A stretch of 64,000 nucleotides of DNA from Moraxella canis (GTDB taxonomy: Bacteria > Pseudomonadota > Gammaproteobacteria > Pseudomonadales > Moraxellaceae). Positions 27,864-36,251 of the stretch are shown piece by piece; within the stretch, counting starts at the first letter, position 1, and the number at the start of each line of letters is the position of its first letter. The position numbers and the translations under genes are program-made. The DNA is taken from assembly GCF_002014965.1 (NCBI RefSeq), contig NZ_MUXT01000006.1, positions 1 to 64,000 on the forward strand, in the 5' to 3' direction. The notes below the pieces were generated by a model that saw only the letters and a program-made list of their open reading frames with translations, made no database searches and had not been told where the DNA came from.

Positions 27864-29075
27864 ATGTCATTTTATATTCCACCCATTCGTGCACGAGATA
27901 CCCAAGAGCCGCATCGCGTCTCAACCACTCTAGAGCTCTTGTTTGACTTGGTGTATGTCATTGCGGTCTCAGCTGCTGCCAGTGGTTTTTATGAGCGGCT
28001 GCGTGTGATGGAGTTTTCTGGGTTTTTGACGTTTGCGTTGGCATTTTTTATCTTATGGAATGCTTGGACCAGTTTTACGTGGTTTGGTTCGGGGTATGAT
28101 CCAGATGATGTGCCTTATCGCATTTCGGTCATGCTTCAGATGTTTGGGTCATTATTGATCGCGGTGAATATTCATCAGTTTTTTGATCAGGGGCTCATGT
28201 GGATTGGGGTGACAGGTTATGCCATCATGCGCTTGGCGGCGTGCTCTCAGTGGTGGCGCGTGTATCGTGATCTGCCTGATCACAGACAAGTGGCACGGCG
28301 CAGTATTATTGGGTTATTTACTTTGCAAAGCATGTGGATTATCTGGCTGTTTTTACCAGATTATTTGCAAACGCCGTCATTGTTTGTTTTTATTTTTTTA
28401 GAATTATTCATGCCCATTTGGGCGCGTTCAGAGCAGCTGTATAATTGGCATCCAGGTCATATTGCCGAGCGTTATGGGTTGATGACGATCATTGTGCTTG
28501 GCGAAGGGGTGATCGGTGTCAGCGAGATCATCCGTTTTTATGTGGTGCATTCATCTTATAATGCCGCTTCAATTTTGATCTCAGCGTCAGGCTTGACTGC
28601 GTTGTTATTTGCGATGTGGTGGCTGTATTTTAAAATTCCTTTTGCGCACATACTCAGCACCCATCGCCATCGCGAGGATTTGCCGGTGTTTGGTTATGGG
28701 CACTTTTTTGTCTTTGCTGCCATCGCGGGGCTGAGCGGCGCCTTGAAATTGGTCAAAGATACTCATATGATAGCGCCGGCTCAAGTCACCGAGTCGTATG
28801 TCATGGCAACGATCTTGCCGCAGCTGGCAGTATTTTTATTGGCTTTGTCTTTGCTGCGGGCTTTTATGTGTAAGCATTCTGGGTCAAATTTACTGGCTTT
28901 TTGTGCGGCATTGGTGATTATTATCATCAGTTATATCGCGGTGAATGCAAGTTTATCTTTGACTTATGGCATTTGGCTGAGCGTGTTGGCGCCTGTGATT
29001 ATGATTGTCATATTTAGCTTTGATAATAATCAATGGTATAAAAAACACCCTGAATTCAAGCAGCCTAGAACTTGA
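27864..29075 (+). CDS. Low temperature requirement protein A (LtrA) family membrane protein
   Basis: About 403 residues with roughly ten membrane helices. The LtrA hallmark is at the start: VSTTLELLFDLVYVIAVSAA, followed by the LWNAWTSFTWFGSGYD segment, and the loop HIAERYGLMTIIVLGEGVIG in the middle. The name comes from a Listeria mutant that failed to grow in the cold; the biochemical function is unknown. ATG 27864 has GGAG 9 nt upstream; an upstream in-frame start at 27843 is less likely. It begins 40 bp past the IS605 right end, so the insertion may have separated it from its own promoter. Confidence 0.85.
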   Translation: MSFYIPPIRARDTQEPHRVSTTLELLFDLVYVIAVSAAASGFYERLRVMEFSGFLTFALAFFILWNAWTSFTWFGSGYDPDDVPYRISVMLQMFGSLLIAVNIHQFFDQGLMWIGVTGYAIMRLAACSQWWRVYRDLPDHRQVARRSIIGLFTLQSMWIIWLFLPDYLQTPSLFVFIFLELFMPIWARSEQLYNWHPGHIAERYGLMTIIVLGEGVIGVSEIIRFYVVHSSYNAASILISASGLTALLFAMWWLYFKIPFAHILSTHRHREDLPVFGYGHFFVFAAIAGLSGALKLVKDTHMIAPAQVTESYVMATILPQLAVFLLALSLLRAFMCKHSGSNLLAFCAALVIIIISYIAVNASLSLTYGIWLSVLAPVIMIVIFSFDNNQWYKKHPEFKQPRT

Positions 29076-29450
29076 TTTAGGATCAGTCTATCTAAGCCAA
29101 TCGGCATCAGATCATCAAATGAGGTTGATTGGTATGAGCCGAAAGTTATGATAAGTCTAAAAGTAATAAAGCCACATGAAATTTGGGTTCATGTGGCTTT
29201 ATTACTCATCCATTAGCAAAAGGCTTGCGCCTTATTTCCATGCAATCTTCCTAAATACAGCAGTTCATCCGTGTGGCTCATCCATTTGCCCATTCCTTTA
29301 CTGTGGGGATAGTATCTCAAATTTGGCATCAGCTGACCAGTGGCAAAAAGCGCCAATCTGTGTAGGAGAATGCTTACAAGGCTTCATGAATAATTCTGGT
29401 AATTTATGATCCGATCGGCTAAGATGATCAAAAGTCACCAAGGAGCATCT
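29076..29450. other. Intergenic region without a supported gene
   Basis: A stretch of 375 bp between ltrA and the thioesterase. It holds the palindromic terminator at 29162-29206. The rest (29207-29450) shows no recognisable gene; a 77-codon open frame on the plus strand starts inside the palindrome and has no ribosome binding site or family resemblance. Confidence 0.6.
29162..29206. terminator. Long palindromic terminator hairpin
   Basis: A perfect 19-bp inverted repeat (AGTAATAAAGCCACATGAA with TTCATGTGGCTTTATTACT) around a 7-nt loop ATTTGGG, 86 bp after ltrA. The A-rich and T-rich outer arms fit a bidirectional terminator. It is unusually long and perfect and could instead be the remnant of a small mobile palindromic repeat. 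Confidence 0.7.
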
Positions 29451-29888
29451 ATGGCACGAGTACGCCTAACCCCGCCCGAACCAGTGTTATTTAGTACGCC
29501 GCTGAAAGTACAAGTGGGCGATTTGAATTATGGCAATCATTTGGCTAACGATGCCGTACTTAGACTGGTGCACGAAGTCAGACTGCGCTGGTTGGCTTCG
29601 AGCGGTTTTTCGGAGATGGATGCAGGTGGGGCGGGACTGATTATGGCAGATGCCATGGTGCAGTATGTTTCGCAAGCATTCTATGGTGATGAGCTGATGT
29701 GTCAGATCAGCATCGGTGAGATTGGTCGTTCAGGTTTTGAAATTTATACCAAAATTCTCCATCAAAATGGCGCTGTGATTGCGATGATAAAGAACGGCAT
29801 GGTCTGCTTTGATTATTCTGCACAAAAAGTGGTGAATATCCCTGAGGCGCTGCTGAATTTTATCCATAAAAAATCGGCATCTTCTTGA
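29451..29888 (+). CDS. Hot-dog fold acyl-CoA thioesterase (4HBT family)
   Basis: About 145 residues. The 4HBT signature VQVGDLNYGNHLANDAVLRL, with the Asp/Asn-His pattern of the active site, lies near residue 20, followed by FYGDELMCQISIGEIGRSGF and a beta-rich C-terminus. Members hydrolyse acyl-CoA or act on hydroxybenzoyl-type thioesters; the substrate is not predictable. ATG 29451 is chosen for AAGGAG 5 nt upstream over ATG 29406. Its last codons (KKSASS and stop) lie inside a terminator hairpin shared with the convergent TRAP operon. Confidence 0.85.
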   Translation: MARVRLTPPEPVLFSTPLKVQVGDLNYGNHLANDAVLRLVHEVRLRWLASSGFSEMDAGGAGLIMADAMVQYVSQAFYGDELMCQISIGEIGRSGFEIYTKILHQNGAVIAMIKNGMVCFDYSAQKVVNIPEALLNFIHKKSASS

Positions 29889-29898
29889 TGCCGATTTT
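29870..29898. terminator. Bidirectional terminator, thioesterase / TRAP operon
   Basis: A 12-bp perfect stem AAAATCGGCATC with GATGCCGATTTT and 5-nt loop TTCTT. It covers the thioesterase stop codon and lies 7 bp from the end of the convergent TRAP permease gene. It is nearly identical to the hairpin at 33681-33709. Confidence 0.85.
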
Positions 29899-29905
29899 AA
29901 GAGTT

Positions 29906-31897
29906 TTAAGCAGCTTGCGTGTTTTTAGACAGTTTTAAATTCAAAGCAAACATCGCCAAAACCAATACCAGCCCAACCATATCGGTCATTATTTCAGGCA
30001 CGATTAAGCAAAACGCACCTATCGCCATCACAAGGCGCTGCCATGCGTTCATTTGTATCCTAAAGTAGCCTTCCACAGCAGCTGACAGCGCGATCACGCC
30101 AATGATCGAAGTGGTAGAGACCATCGCGATGGTATGCCAAGCAGGGCGCAAAAACTCTTTGGTGGTCACCATGGCGTCAGCAACATCAATCATGAGCATA
30201 TTTGGGTTATAAACAAACATAAATGGCACAATAAAACCCGCCAAGGCAAGTTTTAGCGACTGCCAGCCTGTCTTCATCGGATCGCCACCTGAAATGCCTG
30301 CGCCAGCAAAGGCTGCTAATGCCACCGGCGGTGTGATATTGGCAAATATCCCAAAATAAAAGACAAACATATGCGCCACCAAAATTGGCACATCAAAGCT
30401 TGCCAAAGCAGGCGCTGCCATCGTTGCGGTAATGATATAGGCAGGAATGGAAGGCAAACCCATACCTAAAATCATCGATGCGATCATGGTCAGTAGTAAG
30501 GTTAAAAATAGTGAACCTGCACCCAAAGTAACGATGGATGAAGTAACCACAGAGCCAAAACTGGTTAAATTAACCACACCAATGACCACACCAATCGCCG
30601 CACACGCCGCCATCACTGACAAGGACTGCTTGGCACCATCTTCAAGCGCTTCTAAGATGTCTTTAAAACCCATGCGTGTCGCTGGTCTTAGCCAACTGAT
30701 GACTATCGTAAATGCGATGGTATAGGCAGCAGCATAGCCCACAGGGATGTTATTTGCTAATAATGCAATCAAAGCAACAATCGGCAAGAGCATATGACCA
30801 CGCTGCTTGAGCACTTCTTTGACGCGTGGCAAATCGGCTTTTGGTATGCCTTTTAGATCGCGACGACCTGCACGAAAATGAACTTGCATGATTACCCCAA
30901 GATAATACAGTAAAGCAGGTAATACCGCAGCCAATGCAATGGTACTGTATTTAACACCTGTCGTCTCTGCCATAATAAATGCCGAAGCACCCATGATTGG
31001 CGGTAAAATTTGACCACCAACCGAAGCACTGGCTTCCACTGCGCCTGCAAATTCTTTTTGATAGCCGATGCGCTTCATCAAGGGAATTGTAAAGGCGCCT
31101 GTGCCCACGACATTGGCAACCGCTGAGCCATTGATTGATCCCATAAAGCCGCTTGAGATGACAGCCACTTTGGCAGGGCCGCCTTGTTTGTGACCTGCTA
31201 ACGCTAATGCCAGATCATTAAAAAGCTGACCCATGCCAGAGCGCCCCAAAAAAGCGCCAAATAGGATGAATAAAAAGATAAATGTCACAGAAGCGCCGAT
31301 CGCTGACGAATAAAGACCTTCTGTTTTTAGGTATAATTGCCCAAAAATATCGCCCAAATCATAAGGGCGTGTCAGCAGCCTGTCAGGCATAAAATCCATG
31401 TGGCTAATAAAAGGGTAGGCCAAAAAAATCAACGCAAAAATCGGTAAAATCCATCCTGTGATACGCCGAGCACTCTCCAAAACCACAATAACGGTAATGA
31501 TAGAAAAAATCACATCTGTTTGATTGGCGATGCCGCCGCGTGTACTGGTGATGGCGCTAAATTCAAATATTAAATAGCCTGCCGTCACAAATGACAACAA
31601 AACCCAAATCCAGTCATACCAGGCGACAGAACGACGGCTGCTGCTTTTGCTGGCAGGATAAATCAAAAATATCAGTGCAGCACCAACAGCAACGTGAATC
31701 GATCGCTGCAGCAGCTCTGCCATGGGATTAAAAGTGATATAAACATGGAATAAAGAGTAAGCAATGGCAATGGCTGCAATCAGCCATTTTACTGTTTTGT
31801 TGGTGGGGTGTCTGGTGATAGATTCTCGGTCAAATTTTTCGAGTACAGCTTGCGCATTGGCATCAGCTGGAATGTTTTGTGTGTGCGTGTCGGTCAT
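29906..31897 (-). CDS. TRAP transporter fused permease (DctQ-DctM), TAXI type
   Basis: A 663-residue membrane protein that joins the small (DctQ-like, residues about 35-200) and large (DctM-like) TRAP permease subunits in one chain. There are many hydrophobic helices. The DctM core has KVAVISSGFMGSINGSAVANVVGTGAFTIP (spread over residues about 230-262), GQILPPIMGASAFIMAE and GMGLPSIPAYIITATMAAPA. It uses an ion gradient to import an organic acid delivered by the periplasmic TAXI protein. AAGGAG precedes its ATG, and it overlaps the upstream DUF1850 gene by 35 bp. The substrate is unknown. Confidence 0.93.
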   Translation of the reverse strand: MTDTHTQNIPADANAQAVLEKFDRESITRHPTNKTVKWLIAAIAIAYSLFHVYITFNPMAELLQRSIHVAVGAALIFLIYPASKSSSRRSVAWYDWIWVLLSFVTAGYLIFEFSAITSTRGGIANQTDVIFSIITVIVVLESARRITGWILPIFALIFLAYPFISHMDFMPDRLLTRPYDLGDIFGQLYLKTEGLYSSAIGASVTFIFLFILFGAFLGRSGMGQLFNDLALALAGHKQGGPAKVAVISSGFMGSINGSAVANVVGTGAFTIPLMKRIGYQKEFAGAVEASASVGGQILPPIMGASAFIMAETTGVKYSTIALAAVLPALLYYLGVIMQVHFRAGRRDLKGIPKADLPRVKEVLKQRGHMLLPIVALIALLANNIPVGYAAAYTIAFTIVISWLRPATRMGFKDILEALEDGAKQSLSVMAACAAIGVVIGVVNLTSFGSVVTSSIVTLGAGSLFLTLLLTMIASMILGMGLPSIPAYIITATMAAPALASFDVPILVAHMFVFYFGIFANITPPVALAAFAGAGISGGDPMKTGWQSLKLALAGFIVPFMFVYNPNMLMIDVADAMVTTKEFLRPAWHTIAMVSTTSIIGVIALSAAVEGYFRIQMNAWQRLVMAIGAFCLIVPEIMTDMVGLVLVLAMFALNLKLSKNTQAA

Positions 31898-32384
31898 GAC
31901 AGCTCTCCTTAATCAACCAAAACCATTTGGGGTGTTCTTCACTGGATATTTGAATCTCGGTATAGTCCGCAACGCGTTCATAGATGGGTAATGAGCCGTG
32001 TTGACCCAGAATTGTCCCTTGCATATTCCGCGAAACAACCCAATGGATTTTGAGCAACAGCACATCGCTTGAAAGCCCAATGTAGCCTTCAGGCGCTGGA
32101 ATGACAGCACCGACTGATGGCGTGCCAGCCCCAAAAGTTTGTATAAAAGTCTTGGTCAGACGAAGCTGTGTGCCATCCATGTGATAATACTCTTGCCAAT
32201 ATTGTTTTTCGACAGAGTGTCGCCATTTGAGCGTAAAATCAGGCTCAGACCACTGGCAATCGATATCACCGCCTTGAATTCTGATGGCTTGCTGGCTTTT
32301 ATTAAGGTAGATGATCGGTAATGTTGCCAAAACCAACAAAATCAGCCATATCCAAGGCGTGCTAACTGAGTTTAGCTTAAGCAA
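31863..32384 (-). CDS. DUF1850 protein associated with TAXI-TRAP transporter
   Basis: A 173-residue protein with one N-terminal membrane helix (WIWLILLVLATLPIIYLN) and a soluble domain with the DUF1850 pattern (LKWRHSVEKQYWQEYY, then LRLTKTFIQTFGAGTPS). DUF1850 genes are typically found beside TAXI-TRAP genes and may help the transporter; the mechanism is unknown. The start is TTG at 32384 with AGGAAG 6-8 nt upstream. It overlaps the permease gene downstream, which implies translational coupling. Confidence 0.87.
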   Translation of the reverse strand: MLKLNSVSTPWIWLILLVLATLPIIYLNKSQQAIRIQGGDIDCQWSEPDFTLKWRHSVEKQYWQEYYHMDGTQLRLTKTFIQTFGAGTPSVGAVIPAPEGYIGLSSDVLLLKIHWVVSRNMQGTILGQHGSLPIYERVADYTEIQISSEEHPKWFWLIKESCHDRHAHTKHSS

Positions 32385-32408
32385 TGCAACTTCCTGCTAA
32401 GACACATA

Positions 32409-32444
32409 CGCAAAATGGTCGATAACATAACCGACCATTTTGCG
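32409..32444 (-). repeat. Intercistronic stem-loop in the TRAP operon
   Basis: A perfect 13-bp inverted repeat (CGCAAAATGGTCG with CGACCATTTTGCG) with a 10-nt loop, between the TAXI binding-protein gene and the DUF1850-permease pair. There is no long T run after it on the minus strand, so it is more likely a partial terminator or an mRNA-stabilising hairpin that keeps binding protein in excess over permease. Confidence 0.7.
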
Positions 32445-32457
32445 ACCTAAGAACGGA

Positions 32458-33468
32458 TTATTTGCCTGCAACTTCATCATAGTATTTTTTGGCACCTGGG
32501 TGCAGATCAACGATCAGACCTTGCTGAGCGTTTTCAATGGTAATACCATTGGCAGCTTGGTGAGCAGTTTGCAATGTGGATAAATTGTCAAAAAATGACT
32601 TGGTCAAGTTATACACGTCATTCTCGCTCAAATCACTGCGCACCACCAAAGTATTCATCACTGCAGCAGTCGAGACATCGGCATCATTGCCATAAGTACC
32701 CGCAGGAATGGTTTGTTCAACGAAAATGTTATTTTTGGCAGCAGCTTGAGCGACTTTATCAGCAGGAATGGCAACCAACTGTAAGTCAAATCCTTGTTGT
32801 AGCTCCATGAGTGACGAGTTTGGTAAACCACTGGTAAAGAACGCGGCATCCAGTTTACCCGTTTTTAGACCATCCGCCGCTTCAGCATAGCCCAAAAAGT
32901 CAGGTGTAAAATCATTATAAGTGATGCCCAGTGACTCAAGTAGGGCGCGCGCAGATGACTCAACACCTGACCCTTGGGCGCCAACAGCAACGCGCTTACC
33001 ACGCAGATCATCAATGGTACTGATGCCTTTTTTGCTAGAGGTGGCGATCTGAACGTAGTTTGGATATAGTGTCGCCATAGTTTGGACATTGTCTACTTTT
33101 TGCTGAAAGCTGCCCACGCCATTGACAGCGTCGCTAAGAGCATCATTCATCACAAAGGCCATTTCAAGTTTCTTTTGATTTAAAAGATTTAAGTTCTCAA
33201 CGGATGCGCCTGTTGTTTGAGTTTTTGAGTTGACACCAAATTGCTGCGCATAAATTTCGGACAATGAGGTGCCAATGATGTTATAAGGACCTGAGGCGCC
33301 GCCTGTACCGATTGTGGCAAATTTGGTTTCAAGCGCATTGGCAGCTGCCGATGCTTGAGCGGTATCGCTATTTGCAGCAGGCGCATTGGCAGTTTGGTTA
33401 TTATTCCCACAGGCGGCAAGTGTCAATGCAGCTAAGGTGGCGATGGCGGCTTTTGATGTCAATTTCAT
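32458..33468 (-). CDS. TAXI family TRAP transporter solute-binding lipoprotein
   Basis: About 336 residues. A signal sequence with lipobox LAACG (lipidation near Cys20) is followed by a low-complexity Asn/Ala linker, then the TAXI fold: FATIGTGGASGPYNIIGTSL, QTTGASVENLNLL, DDLRGKRVAVGAQGSGVES and LVVRSDLSENDVYNLTKSFF. It captures the substrate for the DctQM permease; TAXI proteins often bind glutamate or other carboxylates, but the ligand here is unknown. ATG 33468 has AAGGAG 5 nt upstream. First gene of the minus-strand TRAP operon. Confidence 0.93.
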   Translation of the reverse strand: MKLTSKAAIATLAALTLAACGNNNQTANAPAANSDTAQASAAANALETKFATIGTGGASGPYNIIGTSLSEIYAQQFGVNSKTQTTGASVENLNLLNQKKLEMAFVMNDALSDAVNGVGSFQQKVDNVQTMATLYPNYVQIATSSKKGISTIDDLRGKRVAVGAQGSGVESSARALLESLGITYNDFTPDFLGYAEAADGLKTGKLDAAFFTSGLPNSSLMELQQGFDLQLVAIPADKVAQAAAKNNIFVEQTIPAGTYGNDADVSTAAVMNTLVVRSDLSENDVYNLTKSFFDNLSTLQTAHQAANGITIENAQQGLIVDLHPGAKKYYDEVAGK

Positions 33469-33680
33469 AATCACTCCTTGTTAGATAAAATATGAACTGT
33501 TTATCAAGAAAGTTAGACGCAAGTTTTTTGAATCTAAACTCAGTTTTAGCTCCATATTAATTTATAATATCAGAAAAAGATGGCTTTTGACTATACTTTT
33601 ATATATTTTGGGGCGAGCTTAATAAAGAAATACGATGACATGGCAAGTCATCAATCCAAATCCTTTGCCTCGCCCATAAA

Positions 33681-33709
33681 AAAATCGGCATCTTCGTGAT
33701 GCCGATTTT
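33681..33709 (-). terminator. Terminator of dsbA
   Basis: A 12-bp perfect stem AAAATCGGCATC with GATGCCGATTTT and 5-nt loop TTCGT, 27 bp after dsbA on the minus strand. It differs from the hairpin at 29870-29898 only in the loop, with similar flanks. Confidence 0.85.
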
Positions 33710-33736
33710 AAGAGATTAAAGGGTATTGCACGCTGC

Positions 33737-34357
33737 TTACTTTTTTTCTTCGCGAACTTTATTCACCAAAAAATCCACCACTTGTGGCACTTTGGCGCTT
33801 TCGCCTGACACCACATATTTACCATGTACAACCACCGCAGGCACGCCAGACAGACCATAGCGCGTCGCTCCTGCCTTGGCACGCTCAATTTTGGTGGTCA
33901 CTGCAAATGAGTTATACAAGCTGTCAAACTTTGCTTTATCCACGCCTTGAGACGCATACCAGTTGCCAAGCTCTTGTTGTGAGCTGATGATATTACGCTT
34001 GCCGTCTTTATGAACAGCATCAAACAGTGCCAAATGGGTTTGCTCTTGGGCGCCCAACTGCTGAGCGGCATAAAAACCACGCGCGCCCACTTCCCACATT
34101 GGATTCATCGCCGCAGGTGTTTGGAAAAATGCCACATCGCTGGCACGAGTTTTTGCCCATTTTTGCATGTGCGGCTCAAGATTATAGCAATGCGGGCAAC
34201 CATACCAAAAAAATTCACGCACCACAATGACATCGCCTGCGATATTTTCAGGATTTGGCAAGACTTTATAATCTTGACCTTCCACAAAATTTGCATGAGC
34301 AAATGTCGCCAGACCCACCGCAGCTGTCAGTAATGTTGTTTTTAGTGCAAATTTCAT
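33737..34357 (-). CDS. dsbA: Thiol:disulfide interchange protein DsbA
   Basis: About 206 residues. A signal peptide (MKFALKTTLLTAAVGLATFA, cleavage likely after AHA) is followed by a thioredoxin fold with the redox motif CPHC in EFFWYGCPHCYNLEPHM, an inserted helical domain, and the cis-proline loop GLSGVPAVVVHGKYVV. It introduces disulfide bonds in the periplasm and needs DsbB, which is not in the window. ATG 34357 is supported by AAGGAA upstream; ATG 34375 would lack one. Confidence 0.95.
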   Translation of the reverse strand: MKFALKTTLLTAAVGLATFAHANFVEGQDYKVLPNPENIAGDVIVVREFFWYGCPHCYNLEPHMQKWAKTRASDVAFFQTPAAMNPMWEVGARGFYAAQQLGAQEQTHLALFDAVHKDGKRNIISSQQELGNWYASQGVDKAKFDSLYNSFAVTTKIERAKAGATRYGLSGVPAVVVHGKYVVSGESAKVPQVVDFLVNKVREEKK

Positions 34358-34707
34358 AAAATTTCCTTGTTGCAATACACTTACAATAAAAAAGCAAAGA
34401 CCACTTAGTAGATATTGGGGTCAAAAATCAGATGAGCTATAGTTTATCGCATTTTTAGCCCAATGTGGCAACTGTTTTCTTAATGCTTCGTTGCAGATTG
34501 TGTAAATTTTTGTATGTATCAGGCGAAATTGAGTAAAATTTTATCCAAATTCTGTCAAGTTTTTCTTGGAGTTTGCGCTCATTTCAAGATGTCAAAAGAG
34601 TTTGTATTAAAGGTTTTTGGCTTGAATTGATGAATCATTCCAAAAAGTAGTCAAAGACAGTTAAAGATGATAAAATAAAAATATTTAACAATAATTAGGA
34701 CAATACC
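34358..34707. other. Divergent intergenic region, dsbA-ubiG
   Basis: 350 bp, AT-rich, between the divergent dsbA and ubiG genes. It must hold promoters for both. I see no clear -35/-10 pair, no RNA gene and no coding signal in it. Confidence 0.6.
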
Positions 34708-35502
34708 ATGCAAAGTAATGATCACGCCGCCATCGACAGCACGCCGCATCCTGCTAATAACGCTGATTTTGATGAAATCGGTAAATTCACCAAGCTGGCA
34801 GATGAGTGGTGGGATCGTATGGGAGCGTTCAAAGCGCTGCATGACATTAATCCGCTGCGTCTTAATTGGATCGAAGACCGCGTCAGCGAGCATTTTGGCT
34901 CATCTTTGGTGGATAAGTCGGTCGTGGATATCGGCTGCGGTGGCGGGATTTTGGCGCATTCGATGGCGGTACGCGGCGCCAAGGTCTTGGGCATTGATTT
35001 GGGTGATGAAAATCTAAAAGCAGCCAGCATCCATGCTGATAAAACGGGCATGGCACAGACGCTGCATTTTCGCTGTATTCCAGCTGAAGCGCTGGCGAGT
35101 GAAGGCGGTGAGTATGATGTGGTCACTTGCATGGAGATGCTTGAGCATGTGCCTGATCCTAGTGCGATTGTACAAGCGTGCTATGATTTATTAAAGCCGG
35201 GCGGTGTGTGCGTGATGAGCACTATTAACCGAAATCCTAAGTCGTATTTATTTGCGATCGTCGGTGCTGAATATGTGCTAAATTTGGTGGATAAAGGCAC
35301 GCATGATTGGCATAAGTTCATCACGCCAGCTGAATTAGATCAGATGGCGGTCAGAGCTGGTTTTCAGCGATTTGATTTGACGGGTCTACATTATAATCCG
35401 ATGACGCAGCATTATTGGCTGTCCAATAAAAATGTCGATGTCAATTATATGATGGCATTCACCAAACCAAGTGCGCAAACAGACGCACCAAAAAGTGCCT
35501 AA
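34708..35502 (+). CDS. ubiG: Ubiquinone biosynthesis O-methyltransferase
   Basis: A 264-residue class I SAM-dependent methyltransferase that performs both O-methylations in ubiquinone synthesis. After a UbiG-like start (FTKLADEWWDRMGAFKALHD, INPLRLNWIED) comes motif I, VVDIGCGGGILAHSMA, then MEMLEHVPDP and MSTINRNPKSYLFAIVGAEY. The N- and C-terminal tails are slightly longer than in E. coli. ATG 34708 has TTAGGA upstream. gph follows 9 bp later, a conserved ubiG-gph pair. Confidence 0.94.
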   Translation: MQSNDHAAIDSTPHPANNADFDEIGKFTKLADEWWDRMGAFKALHDINPLRLNWIEDRVSEHFGSSLVDKSVVDIGCGGGILAHSMAVRGAKVLGIDLGDENLKAASIHADKTGMAQTLHFRCIPAEALASEGGEYDVVTCMEMLEHVPDPSAIVQACYDLLKPGGVCVMSTINRNPKSYLFAIVGAEYVLNLVDKGTHDWHKFITPAELDQMAVRAGFQRFDLTGLHYNPMTQHYWLSNKNVDVNYMMAFTKPSAQTDAPKSA

Positions 35503-35511
35503 GGACGCGTT

Positions 35512-36207
35512 ATGACACAGCCCATCCAAGCGGTGCTCTTTGATTTGGACGGTACATTGATTGATACCGCGCCTGATTTTGTTCGTATCATTCAGCAGAT
35601 GTGCGCTGATGATGGGCGATCTGCCCCCAGTGAAGCGGCGATACGCGAGCAGGTGTCAGCAGGTGCCCGCGCCATGGTCAAACTGATTTTTACTGAGCAA
35701 TTTGACCAGGTCAGCGACGACGATCCAAAGCTATTAAGCCATCGCCAGGCATTTTTGGATCGTTATGAGGCGGATATTTGTGTCGATAGCCGAGTGTTTG
35801 AAGGGCTTGATGTGCTTTTGTCTGAGCTTGAGCGTCAAGGGCTGCCGTGGGGCATTGTGACCAATAAGCCGCGCTATTTGGCAGAAACTTTGTTGGACAA
35901 GTTAAATTTATCTGAGCGCTGCCAAGTATTGGTTTGTCCAGATGATGTCGCCAACACCAAGCCCGACCCTGAGCCTTTGTATTTGGCGTGTGAAAAGCTT
36001 GGTGTTGAGCCATCCGCGTGTATCTATGTCGGCGACCACCATCGGGATATCGTGGCAGGGCGCGCCGCCAATATGCAAACAGTCATCGCAAAGTTTGGCT
36101 ATTTGTCGGCGGAGGACTTGGCAAGTATGGATACTTGGGGCGCCGATGCCATCGCCGAGACGCCCAAAGAGTTGACAGATTGGGTGCTAACAAAGCTATC
36201 ATCTTAG
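35512..36207 (+). CDS. gph: Phosphoglycolate phosphatase (HAD family)
   Basis: A 231-residue HAD hydrolase. Motif I is VLFDLDGTLIDTAPDFVRI with the nucleophile Asp, motif II is GIVTNKPRYLAE, motif III includes the lysine in NTKPDPEPLY, and motif IV is YVGDHHRDIVAGRAANM. The helical cap is between motifs I and II. It removes 2-phosphoglycolate formed during DNA repair or oxygenation. Placement right after ubiG and before a YciK-type gene supports the Gph/MupP-type assignment; a MurNAc-6-phosphatase (MupP) role is the main alternative. Confidence 0.87.
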   Translation: MTQPIQAVLFDLDGTLIDTAPDFVRIIQQMCADDGRSAPSEAAIREQVSAGARAMVKLIFTEQFDQVSDDDPKLLSHRQAFLDRYEADICVDSRVFEGLDVLLSELERQGLPWGIVTNKPRYLAETLLDKLNLSERCQVLVCPDDVANTKPDPEPLYLACEKLGVEPSACIYVGDHHRDIVAGRAANMQTVIAKFGYLSAEDLASMDTWGADAIAETPKELTDWVLTKLSS

Positions 36208-36251
36208 ATATAGACATTAAATTATTAACCAAATCACAGATTGGATGATTC

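Noticed and set aside
29176..29409. 77-codon plus-strand frame after ltrA
   Set aside because: It starts within the palindromic terminator, has no ribosome binding site and an unusual Cys/Ser-rich sequence; treated as non-coding.
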